Positions 53,288 to 61,956 of a DNA stretch of 64,000 nt are shown here, one piece after another. The first letter of the stretch is position 1, and each line of letters starts with the position of its first letter. Below the pieces are notes generated by a model that ran no database searches, was not told the DNA's origin, and saw nothing but the letters and a program-made list of their open reading frames with translations. Source of the DNA: Serratia odorifera (GTDB lineage: Bacteria; Pseudomonadota; Gammaproteobacteria; Enterobacterales; Enterobacteriaceae); the NCBI RefSeq assembly GCF_900635445.1, contig NZ_LR134117.1, positions 62,001 to 126,000 of the forward strand, read 5' to 3'. Both the position numbers and the translations under genes were made by a program.

Positions 53288-53518
53288 ATGATGAGAACCG
53301 TCGCCATTTTTAAGAACGGCAGTAACCGGGCCATTCGTCTGCCACGGGATATGGATTTTGATGGGGTGAATGAACTAGAAATTGTTCGGGAAGGGGATAC
53401 GCTTATTTTACGGCCGGTCAAACCCAGCTGGAATTCTTTTTTGTCGGAAGAAAACGCGGACAGCGACTTTATGGTTGAACGCCCCGATATTATTGAGGAA
53501 GGGCGCGTCAGGTTATGA
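53288..53518 (+). CDS. vapB: VapB/VagC-family antitoxin
   Basis: 76 aa from the ATG at 53288 (AGGAGGAGTTG upstream). AbrB-like swapped-hairpin fold: TVAIFKNGSNRAIRLPRDMD, LEIVREGDTLILRPVKPSWN, then a C-terminal toxin-binding tail (DFMVERPDIIEEGRVRL). Overlaps vapC by 4 bp (ATGA). Confidence 0.92.
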   Translation: MMRTVAIFKNGSNRAIRLPRDMDFDGVNELEIVREGDTLILRPVKPSWNSFLSEENADSDFMVERPDIIEEGRVRL

Positions 53519-53931
53519 AGAAAACCTATATGCTGGACACCAATATCTGCTCTTTTATTATGCGTGAACAGCCGGAGGCGGTTATTCATCGGTTACAGCA
53601 ATGTGCGCTGCGGAATAATCGTATCGTGGTATCAGCCATTACCTACGCCGAAATGCGCTTTGGTGCTATCGGCAAGAAAGCCTCACCACGCCATGGCCTG
53701 CTGGTCGACGCATTTTGTCAGCGTCTCGATGCCGTATTACCCTGGGATCGCGCGGCGGTAGACGCCACCACGACGGTCAGACAGGCGCTGGCCGCCGCCG
53801 GTACACCCATTGGCGGCAACGATGCGGCCATTGCCGGTCATGCTATTTCAACCGACGCCATCCTGGTTACCAACAATGTCAGGGAGTTTGAGCGGGTGCC
53901 TACATTGCTCTGGGAAGACTGGGTAAAATAG
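53515..53931 (+). CDS. vapC: VapC/VagD-family PIN-domain toxin
   Basis: 138 aa: acidic PIN residues in TYMLDTNICSFIMREQPEAV (Asp), AITYAEMRFGAIGKKASPRH (Glu), PIGGNDAAIAGHAISTDAIL (Asp) and LVTNNVREFERV. Enterobacterial VapC of this type cleaves initiator tRNA. Complete, with its antitoxin, so a functional addiction module. Confidence 0.94.
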   Translation: MKKTYMLDTNICSFIMREQPEAVIHRLQQCALRNNRIVVSAITYAEMRFGAIGKKASPRHGLLVDAFCQRLDAVLPWDRAAVDATTTVRQALAAAGTPIGGNDAAIAGHAISTDAILVTNNVREFERVPTLLWEDWVK

Positions 53932-54088
53932 CGCATAAACGATAGACCCTCAATCATCGCAAGTCCCTTTTGCCATCTCCGGGCCCGGTGATCACTCACA
54001 ATAATGATACTGGCCCGGCCCCACCTTCAGTAAAATAGGCAAATGGGAGTATAACGGATAAATACCGAGAGGAGGGGCTCGGAATACC

Positions 54089-54187
54089 GGCGGCGGCTGT
54101 CGCCCGTCGAACCGCCGCCAGGGGTTAAAAACACCCTATGCAGAGTTAAAAACCGCACCCAATATACCATTATATGGGTTATCCACA
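54089..54187. other. GC hairpin and isolated DnaA box
   Basis: GGCGGCGG (54089-54096) and CCGCCGCC (54112-54119) form a hairpin after vapC; TTATCCACA (54179-54187) is a perfect DnaA box in AT-rich DNA. This could be the edge of a lost second replicon. No rep gene adjoins. 53932-54088 and 54188-54239 hold nothing else. Confidence 0.4.
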
Positions 54188-54239
54188 GAAACGGGGGATA
54201 CGATTGTGGGGGATCGGCTTTCTCGCGTTAACCCGTATC

Positions 54240-54747
54240 AGGTATAAGTACGGCCAGAGCGGCCGTGTTGGCACCACTTTATCGATAGTCACTACATCGG
54301 ACTTACCGTGGTGACGAATCGCCTTGCGAAAAGAAACTCAGAGCGGCTGCTGTATCCCGTTTGGCGATCAGCAGGAATTCGATGGTCTGGCCTGCAGTAT
54401 CTACTGCGCGATACAGAGATTTCCACTGGCTTTGATTTTGGTCCATGCGCTACCGCCGACCCACAGTGCGCTTGTGTAGACGAAAAGCCTTATACAGTAG
54501 CGGCACCAGGCGGATAATCCAACGGTGCAGGGTAGAATGGCCAACGATAATGCCGCGCTCCGCCATCATTTCTTCGAGATTGCGTAGGCTGGCTAAAGGC
54601 ATAAGCCAGATACCATCGAACGCATTGAGCAATAACATCGATGGGACAGTGCAGGCGTTTGAATGCTTTTCGTATCATAGGTATGAGCAGGTGAAATCAT
54701 AAAAAAAAACAGCATGTTACCTGACGCGGTCTTAATGCGACAGAACC
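54240..54747 (-). pseudogene. IS6-family transposase remnant with one end
   Basis: On the minus strand: IRKAFKRLHCPIDVIAQCVR, WYLAYAFS, then in another frame LRNLEEMMAERGIIVGHSTL and HRWIIRLVPLLYKAF, then YRAVDTAGQTIEFLLIAKRD and FRKAIRHHGKSDVVTIDK. These are successive IS6-family segments in at least two frames. The end CTTAATGCGACAGAACC (54731-54747) is intact; the other end and the catalytic Glu region are missing. Confidence 0.82.
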
Positions 54748-54821
54748 TGTCTATGAATCACACACGTCAGTATCCCTTAGCAATCACACTAATATATTAC
54801 AAAAAAAGAAATGAGCACCTA

Positions 54822-55757
54822 TCAGAAAATACGTTTGACAAGTGACCTGCGGATATCAAGAACACCTTCAATCCGGCGAGTACGATAATCACTCTGACTA
54901 AAGGTCACCCCGGCACCATGATATCCTGTTACCCGCGTACTTTTATACCCGAGCCGATTAAGTTCTCTGCTTATTGACTTTGCTAATGGGGTGATATCGG
55001 TTGGGGGATTAAATAGCTCTCTTAATATTCCTGTTTTTTGTCTGAGTGCACCTGATGTTTCATCCAATTCCTCCGATGAAAAGGATGTTGGTTTCATTGA
55101 GTCTGCACTGTAGCAAGCTGTTATCCGTATATCCTTGAATGTTTTTGGTAATCCACCTTTTTCCATCTGCTTAACGAGCGTTTTTGCACTCATATGGCCC
55201 AGTGTCATCTCCTCATCTGCAGCTAACAGATCTATTCCAGCTCCGCCGTGCCCAAGAACATAAAGTTTATCTCTTTCAGGTGACAACTGGCTCAAAGATT
55301 TGCGGGAAAACTGCATATTTTTTAATACAGACAACTGTTGAGATAATTTTGCGACACTAATAACGAAGCTATCGAATGTCTCATGGGAGATTTTATTTCT
55401 TAATGTCTCAGAATTCCAATCAGCTTCACTTTTTAGACTGATATCTACCTTCTGAAGTTGATCACTGACTTCATTTATCTGTGTTGTCAGCTTAATGACC
55501 TCGGCGGCGCGTAGCTTTTCCATCTCTACGAGAACGTTTTGATTAGACCCTATTAAGGGATAAAGTGCTTTCCCTTTCAGGTGCCGGTGTAAGTTTAACC
55601 CGAGACTCTGATCAACCAGGTCCGGCGCTGCAAAAGGAATATAAATATAACCTTGCTGGGCAGTGAGAAGATTACAAATATTAGCTTCGTCATTACGAGT
55701 ATCAGTTACATCATTTTTCATTTCTATAGGTGTTTCTTTTCTTTTTTGAGCGTACAT
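54822..55757 (-). CDS. Putative effector with clan CD (caspase-like) cysteine peptidase motifs
   Basis: 311 aa from the ATG at 55755-55757, chosen for the AAGGAG 6-7 bases upstream. The N-terminal half is helical with a coiled-coil-like stretch (LTTQINEVSDQLQKVDISLK). The C-terminal half has the His-Gly / Ala-Cys pattern of clan CD peptidases: DKLYVLGHGGAGIDLL (His170), then DIRITACYSADSMKP (Cys215), each after a hydrophobic strand as in caspase folds. No signal peptide, AT-rich, and lying between IS6 and Tn3 scars. I infer a translocated effector or toxin; substrate unknown. A CHAT-like or C80-like relationship is possible. Confidence 0.55.
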   Translation of the reverse strand: MYAQKRKETPIEMKNDVTDTRNDEANICNLLTAQQGYIYIPFAAPDLVDQSLGLNLHRHLKGKALYPLIGSNQNVLVEMEKLRAAEVIKLTTQINEVSDQLQKVDISLKSEADWNSETLRNKISHETFDSFVISVAKLSQQLSVLKNMQFSRKSLSQLSPERDKLYVLGHGGAGIDLLAADEEMTLGHMSAKTLVKQMEKGGLPKTFKDIRITACYSADSMKPTSFSSEELDETSGALRQKTGILRELFNPPTDITPLAKSISRELNRLGYKSTRVTGYHGAGVTFSQSDYRTRRIEGVLDIRRSLVKRIF

Positions 55758-55824
55758 TACAATCTCCTTAGGCTTGTCATCAATACGTTTCATAGTGCTC
55801 TATTAGGAGAGGCTCTCAATAATC

Positions 55825-56120
55825 CCAAGATTTTCCAATCCATATAATAGCGAAGCCAGATATAACACAACAGATATAGCCAGGTTTGCTCTTTCCTGAG
55901 GTTACGCAGATCGTGGATAGTGTAAAAGTTGGCCAGACTGGCAAAGTACAACAGATTTTGTTGCGAAACGCCGAGTCCGGGCAGCAGTTGCCGCGCCACC
56001 TGATATAACGGTGCCAACTGGCCCCGTTTCTCCCGTTCACTGGACATTTGTCGCCAGCGAAAATCTTTTGCTTCCTGTTTCAGCACTGCCAGGCCAGACA
56101 GGGCGTCATCTTTCTTCAGG
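55825..56120 (-). pseudogene. Tn3-family transposase fragment
   Basis: Reads LKKDDALSGLAVLKQ, EAKDFRWRQMSSEREKRGQL, GVSQQNLLYFASLANFYTIH and RKEQTWLYLLCYIWLRY, homologous to the middle of TnpA at 25800-28847 but clearly diverged. Cut on the right by the IS66 end at 56121. Confidence 0.88.
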
Positions 56121-56152
56121 GTAAGCGCCCTGTGTAGGACGTAGCGTAAGGA

Positions 56153-56940
56153 TTATTTTACGGTTGTGAGGTTCCAGGGCAGCAGTTCGTGCACCCGGTT
56201 CGATGGCCAGTCGCTGATTTTGCCGAGTACATCGCGCAACCAGCCCTCTGGCTCCACGCCATTCAGCTTGCAGGTGCCTAGCAGACTGTAGATGATCGCC
56301 GCAGCTTCACCGCCTTTGTTCGAGCCCGCGAACAACCAGTTTTTTCGCCCCAACGCCACGCACCGCAACGCGTTTTCAGCGATGTTGTTGTCGATTTCGA
56401 CCCAACCGTCTCCGCAGAACACGTTCAGCGCACCCCACTGCTTCAGCATGTAGCCGAACGCCTTCGCCATTTCTGCGTGTATAGACAGCGTTTTCATCTG
56501 TTCCTGGATCCACTCGTACAGCGACTGCATCAGCGGCCGGCTCTTTTCTTTCCTGACCGCCAGCCGACTTTCCGCCGGGCTGCCCCGGATATCGGCCTCA
56601 ATGGCATACAGCTCCGCTATTCGTCTGAGCGCCTCGGTCGTCAGCGCCGTTGGGCGCCGGGCATGCTCGTCGTGGATTTTTCTTCGCGCGTGCGCCAGGC
56701 ACGCCGCTTCCGTCACTCGACCGGTTTCATACAGCGCGTCATAACCGCCATACGCATCCGCCTGCAGTACGCCACGGTATTCCGCTAGGTGCCCTTGAGG
56801 ATGTGCACCCTTGCGGTCTGGCGAGTAGGCGAACCACACCGCCGGTGGCATCGATGCCCCGGCGTTTCGGTCATCCCGCACGTAGACCCATAACCGGGCG
56901 GTGCGTGTTTTGCCATTGCCCGGAGCCTGTACCGGCACCG
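56153..56940 (-). pseudogene. IS66 TnpC (second element), C-terminal part
   Basis: VPVQAPGNGKTRTARLWVYV, LQADAYGGYDALYETGRVTE, LAHARRKIHDEH, ENALRCVALGRKNWLFAGSN. Continues from the part at 58801-59630; the junction DDTVPVQAP is restored on removal of the intron. Confidence 0.9.
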
Positions 56941-58800
56941 TCGGTCGAGTAGACCGGAGGGAACCGCCCCCTCCAGCCGCTCACAGAACCGTACGTGAAG
57001 CTCTCACCTCATACGGCTCCTGTTATTCAACCCTTTCTGATCATGAACTTCCAGTGCGCAAACAGCGACTTATTCCGCTGTCTGATACGCTCCAGTACTT
57101 CACTGGCGCGACTTTGATGCCACCGGTATTGCTTATAGCGGCACCGGACCCACTTTACCAACCGCCAGTCCAGTATTCGCCATAACCTGTTCATTTCACT
57201 TGGATAAAACTTCCCATAATAATTGATCCATCCACGTAGTTGCGGGTTAATTCTGTCCGCGATTTCTTCTGCCGACAGGCTTGTCAGCCGCTGAATATTC
57301 CATGCCCGGAATGTCCGGACAATAGCTTTCTGGGCCTTATTGCTTATCGCCGGTAGAAATCCGGTGAACAGACCGCCTGCAATCTTCCTTGCTGCACGGC
57401 GGCGGAAGGTAAAACCCAGAAAATCGAAGGAATAGTGACCATCGTTTTTACGTCTGGTCAACGGATGGCAATTCACTATTCGGGTTTTCTCCGGATGCAG
57501 TTCCAGCCCGCATGCCTTCATTCGTTCTCTGAGTTGACTGAGAAGCAGACCTGCTTCTCTTCGGCTTCGACAATGAATAATGCTGTCGTCAGCATACCTT
57601 TCCCATGAATTATTGGGGTAGTGTTTCTCCAGCCATTTATCCTGGGTGTAGTGCAGAAAAAGATTTGCCAGCAGAGGACTGATGACGCCGCCCTGCGGGG
57701 TACCCTTTTCTGGTGAATGACGATGCCCGTCCGGGAAAATGATCTCAGCTTTCAGCCATCGCACAATGCATAGCCTGACCCATGGAGCCGGATGCAGATG
57801 ATCCACTGCCTTTAGCAACAGAGCATGATCAAGATTATCAAAGAAGCCTCTGATATCCAGATCAATCACCCATTCGTATTTCCAGCAGTTCGCTTTTGCC
57901 TGTGCAACGGCATCATGCGCCGATTTTCCCGGTCGGTAACCAAATGAAGAATCGCTGAACAACGGGTCCCACTGCGGTTCCAGTATCATCTTGACGGCCA
58001 TCTGTGCTACCCGATCGCTGACAGTGGGGATCCCCAATGGACGAGTTTTCCCGTCTGACTTAGGAATTTCCACCCGCTTCACCGGCGGCGGCATATAACA
58101 GCCAGAACTTAACCGATTCCAGATCTTGTAAAGATTTCGGGCCAGATTATGCTCAAACGCTTCAATTGTCATTCCATCCACACCTGCTGATCCCTTGTTG
58201 GCTTTGACCGCCAGCCAGGCTCTCCAGATAATGGTTTTATCGATCAGATAAGGTTTTACTTTGTTCAAAATAATCATCCTGTTAACAGTTGTTGCTTTAA
58301 ACAAAGCTGAATAACGTTCCCCCTTCGCTCCACCGCCATTACAGCGCCTTCGTCACTACTACGGGGAACTCCGTCCCTGTACGCCGCATCGGTACTCTTT
58401 CTGCGCGGTGTTCTGCCACAGTTTCTCCCTTAGCATCGGCGTGTCAGGTTCACACGTTCCGTATCTGAGCCTGAGCAGAGATCATGCCACCTCAATGCCG
58501 GTTGCCAGATGGTCAGTAAACAGGTTTCCACCATCCTTATCCCGGGGTAACGACAAGAACCCGGTTTTGACAACGCTTACACATAACGACACTTGTCCAG
58601 TGGTTCACTCGCGTTCATCTTCTCTGCTCCTACCTGACGACTTCTTGTCGCCTTTTCCTCAGCGCTTCCTGCTGTGGCTCTTTACCACAACAGTCTGAGG
58701 TGGTTTGTATCCTCCTCCTGTAAGGCGAATACGGAAGGCCATCTTCCATCTCAGACACAGCATGGGCGGAACCATCCCGGATCCGTCCTTCGTGTCACAC
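56941..58800 (-). mobile_element. Group II intron inserted in IS66 tnpC
   Basis: On the minus strand it starts GTGTGACACGAAGG (58800), fitting the GUGYG 5' consensus, and ends before CGGTGCCGGTACAG at 56940. Domain V is at 56986-57019 (GAGCCGTATGAGGTGAGAGC and complement CACGTACGGTTC). The reverse transcriptase lies in domain IV. 58305-58800 is the structured 5' part. 1860 bp. If it splices, the IS66 transposase mRNA is repaired at this point. Confidence 0.85.
57027..58304 (-). CDS. ltrA: Group II intron reverse transcriptase/maturase
   Basis: 425 aa. RT domains: KANKGSAGVDGMTIEAFEHN, RPLGIPTVSDRVAQMAVKMI, WVIDLDIRGFFDNLDHALLL, KGTPQGGVISPLLANLFLHY, catalytic ERYADDSIIHC (YADD), and SFDFLGFTFRRR. 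The maturase X domain includes LRGWINYYGKFYPSEMNRLW and a basic C-terminus. No endonuclease domain, as in many bacterial lineages that insert into single-stranded DNA. It binds its intron RNA to aid splicing and reverse transcription. Confidence 0.95.
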   Translation of the reverse strand: MFKATTVNRMIILNKVKPYLIDKTIIWRAWLAVKANKGSAGVDGMTIEAFEHNLARNLYKIWNRLSSGCYMPPPVKRVEIPKSDGKTRPLGIPTVSDRVAQMAVKMILEPQWDPLFSDSSFGYRPGKSAHDAVAQAKANCWKYEWVIDLDIRGFFDNLDHALLLKAVDHLHPAPWVRLCIVRWLKAEIIFPDGHRHSPEKGTPQGGVISPLLANLFLHYTQDKWLEKHYPNNSWERYADDSIIHCRSRREAGLLLSQLRERMKACGLELHPEKTRIVNCHPLTRRKNDGHYSFDFLGFTFRRRAARKIAGGLFTGFLPAISNKAQKAIVRTFRAWNIQRLTSLSAEEIADRINPQLRGWINYYGKFYPSEMNRLWRILDWRLVKWVRCRYKQYRWHQSRASEVLERIRQRNKSLFAHWKFMIRKG

Positions 58801-59630
58801 TATCGTCAGTATGCACCTTGCCCGCCGACAGGATGTACCGGTTCAGCGCATCGGCCAGCGGACTCAGTTTTTCCGCCAGTGCCTGCACCCAACGCACCAT
58901 CGTGTTACGGCTCAGCTCAAGGCCGTGCCGCGCGTAGATTTCGCTCTGACGATACAGCGGCGTATGCTCAACGTATTTACTCACCAGGATACGCGCCAGC
59001 AGCCCCGGGCTGGCATAACTGCGGTCCAGCGGCTTCGCCGGCAAGGGGGCCTGCACGATGGCATCGCACTTCCGGCAGGCCAGCTTCGGCCGCACCGTTT
59101 CGATGACCCTGAAGGCATTGTTGATGATATCCAACTGATCGCTGACCGTTTCACCCAGCGCCGCCAATTCGCCGGCGCAGACCGGGCAGACCTTTTCCGC
59201 CGGTTCGATACGCACGGTCTCACGTGGTAACGTCGGCGGCAGCGGCTTGCGCGATGAAGGGCGCGGTGTGACCGGTTTTTCTGCCGACCCTTCTGGAACA
59301 ACGCCTGTTTCAGCAGACTCCGCCGTTACCGCTGCTACGGCCTCCAGACACCCCTTGGCGGTATGCAGCCGGCCTTCCATTTCGTCCAACCGTTTTTTCG
59401 GCCTCGCGGATTTTTTTCTCGAGCTTGTTGCGCAGTTTTTCCGAGCTTTGGCCGAACAGCATCCGTTTAAGTTTATCGAGCTGGCTCTTCAGGCGTTCGA
59501 TTTCCCGCTCATAGCCGGCTACCTGCCCTTCATAGCGGCACATCTGAGCCTGGAGCTGCTTTAGCAACACCTGCTGCTGGTGCACCATGGTTTTCAGCGC
59601 GTCAATGTCGTCGGGGATTTCGGTTTTCAT
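58801..59630 (-). pseudogene. IS66 TnpC (second element), N-terminal part with frameshift
   Basis: MKTEIPDDIDALKTMVHQQQ, a leucine-rich coiled coil, FGQSSEKLRNKLEKKIREAE; the frame is lost at the T6 run 59393-59398 (one base extra) and resumes as KRLDEMEGRLHTAKG, then CPVCAGELAALGETV, YVEHTPLYRQSEIYARHGLE to KVHTDD at the intron. The frameshift would inactivate the transposase even after intron splicing. Confidence 0.88.
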
Positions 59631-59649
59631 CTCTCAACATTACAACAGG

Positions 59650-59997
59650 TTATACGCGCAGGCCAGACGGATATACGCGCTGAGGGTGTTTCCAGTTGAG
59701 GCCTTCGAGCAACATGGCCAACTGCGCTGGCGTCAGGTGGATTTTGCCGTCGCTGACGGAGGGCCAGACGAAGTGACCGCGCTCCAGGCGCTTGACGAAC
59801 AGGCAAAGGCCATCCTCATCGGCCCACAGTATTTTTATCATGTCACCGCGGCGTCCGCGGAAGATGAACAGATGGCCGCCGAACGGGTCGTCGTTGAGCA
59901 CGTTCTGCACGCGCGACGCCAGACCGTTGAAGCCGTTGCGCATGTCGGTCACGCCGGCAACCAGCCAAACTCGGGAGCCTGAAGGCAAGGTGATCAT
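59650..59997 (-). CDS. IS66 TnpB (second element)
   Basis: 115 aa, complete: MITLPSGSRVWLVAGVTDMR, FGGHLFIFRGRRGDMIKILW, LCLFVKRLERGHFVWPSVSD. IS66_Orf2 family. Overlaps tnpA by 4 bp. Confidence 0.94.
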   Translation of the reverse strand: MITLPSGSRVWLVAGVTDMRNGFNGLASRVQNVLNDDPFGGHLFIFRGRRGDMIKILWADEDGLCLFVKRLERGHFVWPSVSDGKIHLTPAQLAMLLEGLNWKHPQRVYPSGLRV

Positions 59998-60632
59998 GGT
60001 TTTCCAACCTCACCCAGTTCACGGACCAGCGCCTGCAACATTGCTGCTGTGACAGCACCACTCAGGCGTAATGTTCCGGCGGGCATAAGCAGCTCACAGG
60101 TCAATGCTGACGCTGTTGTGTGGGGTAAATCCGTTTGGCGACGGCTGCCGCCCGTTGCCGGGACAGGTGAATCAGACGTTTTTGCGGGAGAAAGCGCGAC
60201 GGGGATCAGAGCAGCACCCTGCCGATTATCAGGCGTCAGTTTCCCCAATTTATATTGATGGCGCCAGTTGAACAGCAGGTTGGCATTGATATCGTTGGCA
60301 CGCGCAACATGAGCCACGCTGACACCCGGTTTCATCGTTAGCTCAACGAGGTGGAGTTTGAAGCCGTTGGAGTAATTGGGTCTGCGCTGCTGAACATCGC
60401 CGTCTGGCCTGGGGCGGGTTGAAGGGTAGAGCGTCAACTCGAGTTTGTCAGCAGTCCAGCTGTCATCAAGCGGCCACATAAGGTTAGCCCGCAGGAAGCG
60501 CTGAACCAGTTTATGGACAGCGGACATGCCCACGTCAAGTTGTTCGCCGATTTGGCGGAAAGAAAGACCGGCTTCGAACCTTAAGCGGAGCGCCTCGGTG
60601 ATGAAGGGCCGGGAGGGTTTGTATTCATACAT
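59994..60632 (-). CDS. IS66 TnpA with an IstA-like N-terminal extension
   Basis: 212 aa. Residues about 75-120 (RRPNYSNGFKLHLVELTMKP, HVARANDINANLLFNWRHQY) are a normal IS66 TnpA helix-turn-helix. The first 70 (PFITEALRLRFEAGLSFRQI, LDVGMSAVHKLVQRF, MWPLDDSWTADKLELTLYPS) look like the N-terminus of an IS21 IstA. The fusion is in frame and lies within the IS66 ends. Either a recombinant gene from IS21 debris or an unusual TnpA. An ATG at 60632 follows the palindrome 60635-60668. Confidence 0.7.
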   Translation of the reverse strand: MYEYKPSRPFITEALRLRFEAGLSFRQIGEQLDVGMSAVHKLVQRFLRANLMWPLDDSWTADKLELTLYPSTRPRPDGDVQQRRPNYSNGFKLHLVELTMKPGVSVAHVARANDINANLLFNWRHQYKLGKLTPDNRQGAALIPVALSPAKTSDSPVPATGGSRRQTDLPHTTASALTCELLMPAGTLRLSGAVTAAMLQALVRELGEVGKP

Positions 60633-60634
60633 GG

Positions 60635-60668
60635 GATAATGTCCATTTTCGCGAAAGTGGACATTATC
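60635..60668. repeat. 34-bp palindrome upstream of the fused tnpA
   Basis: GATAATGTCCATTTTC and GAAAGTGGACATTATC flank a central GC; one mismatch. It ends 3 bp before the start codon on the minus strand. It could be a joined pair of IS21-type ends or an operator. Confidence 0.6.
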
Positions 60669-60803
60669 GTGAACAGGAAAATACAGGGGAAGACGGTGCT
60701 GATGGAGCGCTTACCGAATGACAGTGATCTCTTCCCTTTGTTCAGTACCGGCGTAAAGTAGAGTTTTCGGCCTTTCTTCTCCTGAAAAAAGAGGTCATCT
60801 GAC

Positions 60804-61070
60804 ATGAAAAAGACACGTTATACCGAAGAACAGATCGCATTTGCCCTGAAACAGGCGGAAACCGGCACGCGCGTGGAGGAAGTGTGCAGAAAGATGGGGA
60901 TTTCTGAAGCCACTTTTTACAACTGGAAGAAGAAGTTTGGCGGCATGGGCGTGACGGAACTGCGTCGGCTGCGCCAGTTGGAGGAAGAGAATCACCGCCT
61001 GAAACGGCTGGTCGCCGATCTCAGTCTGGACAAGGAAATGCTGCAGGACGTCATCCGAAAAAAGTTCTGA
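60804..61070 (+). CDS. IS3-family OrfA (IS407-like group)
   Basis: 88 aa: MKKTRYTEEQIAFALKQAET, EEVCRKMGISEATFYNWKKK, then leucine zipper LRRLRQLEEENHRLKRLVAD and LSLDKEMLQDVIRKKF. An A6 run at its end allows -1 frameshifting into OrfB. Confidence 0.92.
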   Translation: MKKTRYTEEQIAFALKQAETGTRVEEVCRKMGISEATFYNWKKKFGGMGVTELRRLRQLEEENHRLKRLVADLSLDKEMLQDVIRKKF

Positions 61071-61075
61071 GGCCG

Positions 61076-61903
61076 GTGCAGAAACGCGAGGCGGTCGAAT
61101 ACCTGCTGGCGGCGTACCGCATCGGGGTTCGCAGGGGATGCCGGCTGATGATGCAGAGCCGAACGGTCTACAACTACCGCAGCTGCCGCGATGACCGGGC
61201 CCTCACGCAGCGGATACGGGAGATTGCAGAAACCCGCATACGTTATGGTGTGCAGCGGATCCATATCCTGCTGCGGCGCGAGGGCTGGCTGGTTAACCAC
61301 AAGAAAACCCATCGGATTTACTGTCTGGAGGGGCTGAACCTGCGGTCAAAACGCCCGCGGCGGCACGTGACGGCCAGGCACAGGCGTATCCGCCCGGCGG
61401 TGACCGCGGTGGATCAGTGCTGGAGTATGGATTTCGTTGCTGATAACCTGTTCAACGGACGCCGGATCCGTGCCCTGACTGTAGTCGATAATTTTAGTCG
61501 TGAATGCGTGGCGATCGAGGTAGGCCAGGGACTTCGCGGTGACGATGTGGTCGCCGTGATGGAACGGATCAGGCAGACACAGCAGCGTGTACCCCAGCGG
61601 CTACAGACGGACAACGGCAGCGAATTTATCTCGAAAACGCTGGATCGCTGGGCGTATGAAAACAGGGTAACGATGGACTTCTCACGCCCCGGGAAGCCCA
61701 CAGATAACGCCCTGGTTGAGTCATTTAACGGCAGCCTGCGTGATGAATGTCTGAACATGCACGGGTTCCTGTCACTGGAAGATGCTCAGGAGAAGATCGA
61801 GCACTGGCGGCAGGAATATAACCAATACCGGCCACATTCCTCGTTAAATAACCAGACTCCGGCAGAATTTATCCGAAGCCTGCAAACAGGCCCGGATCTC
61901 TGA
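61076..61903 (+). CDS. IS3-family OrfB transposase
   Basis: 275 aa integrase core: SMDFVADNLFNGRRIRALTV (Asp), LQTDNGSEFISKTLDRWAYE (Asp), DFSRPGKPTDNALVESFNGS (Glu), and RPHSSLNNQTPAEFIRS. Complete. I could not fix the IS ends, which should lie near 60750 and 61950. Confidence 0.93.
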   Translation: MQKREAVEYLLAAYRIGVRRGCRLMMQSRTVYNYRSCRDDRALTQRIREIAETRIRYGVQRIHILLRREGWLVNHKKTHRIYCLEGLNLRSKRPRRHVTARHRRIRPAVTAVDQCWSMDFVADNLFNGRRIRALTVVDNFSRECVAIEVGQGLRGDDVVAVMERIRQTQQRVPQRLQTDNGSEFISKTLDRWAYENRVTMDFSRPGKPTDNALVESFNGSLRDECLNMHGFLSLEDAQEKIEHWRQEYNQYRPHSSLNNQTPAEFIRSLQTGPDL

Positions 61904-61956
61904 TTTAGCCTGGCACCGATATTGGGAAGGGATCAGGTGGTTCTGTTTAAGTATAC

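Larger units (their letters stand above)
56121..60714 (-). mobile_element. Second IS66-family element, carrying a group II intron
   Basis: Left end GTAAGCGCCCTGTGTAGG at 56121 and right end complement GTAAGCGCTCCATCAGC at 60714. Contains tnpA (extended), tnpB and tnpC; tnpC is split by the intron at 56941-58800 and has a frameshift at 59393-59398. It interrupts a Tn3-family tnpA fragment on its left; the right flank is not that gene. Confidence 0.8.
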
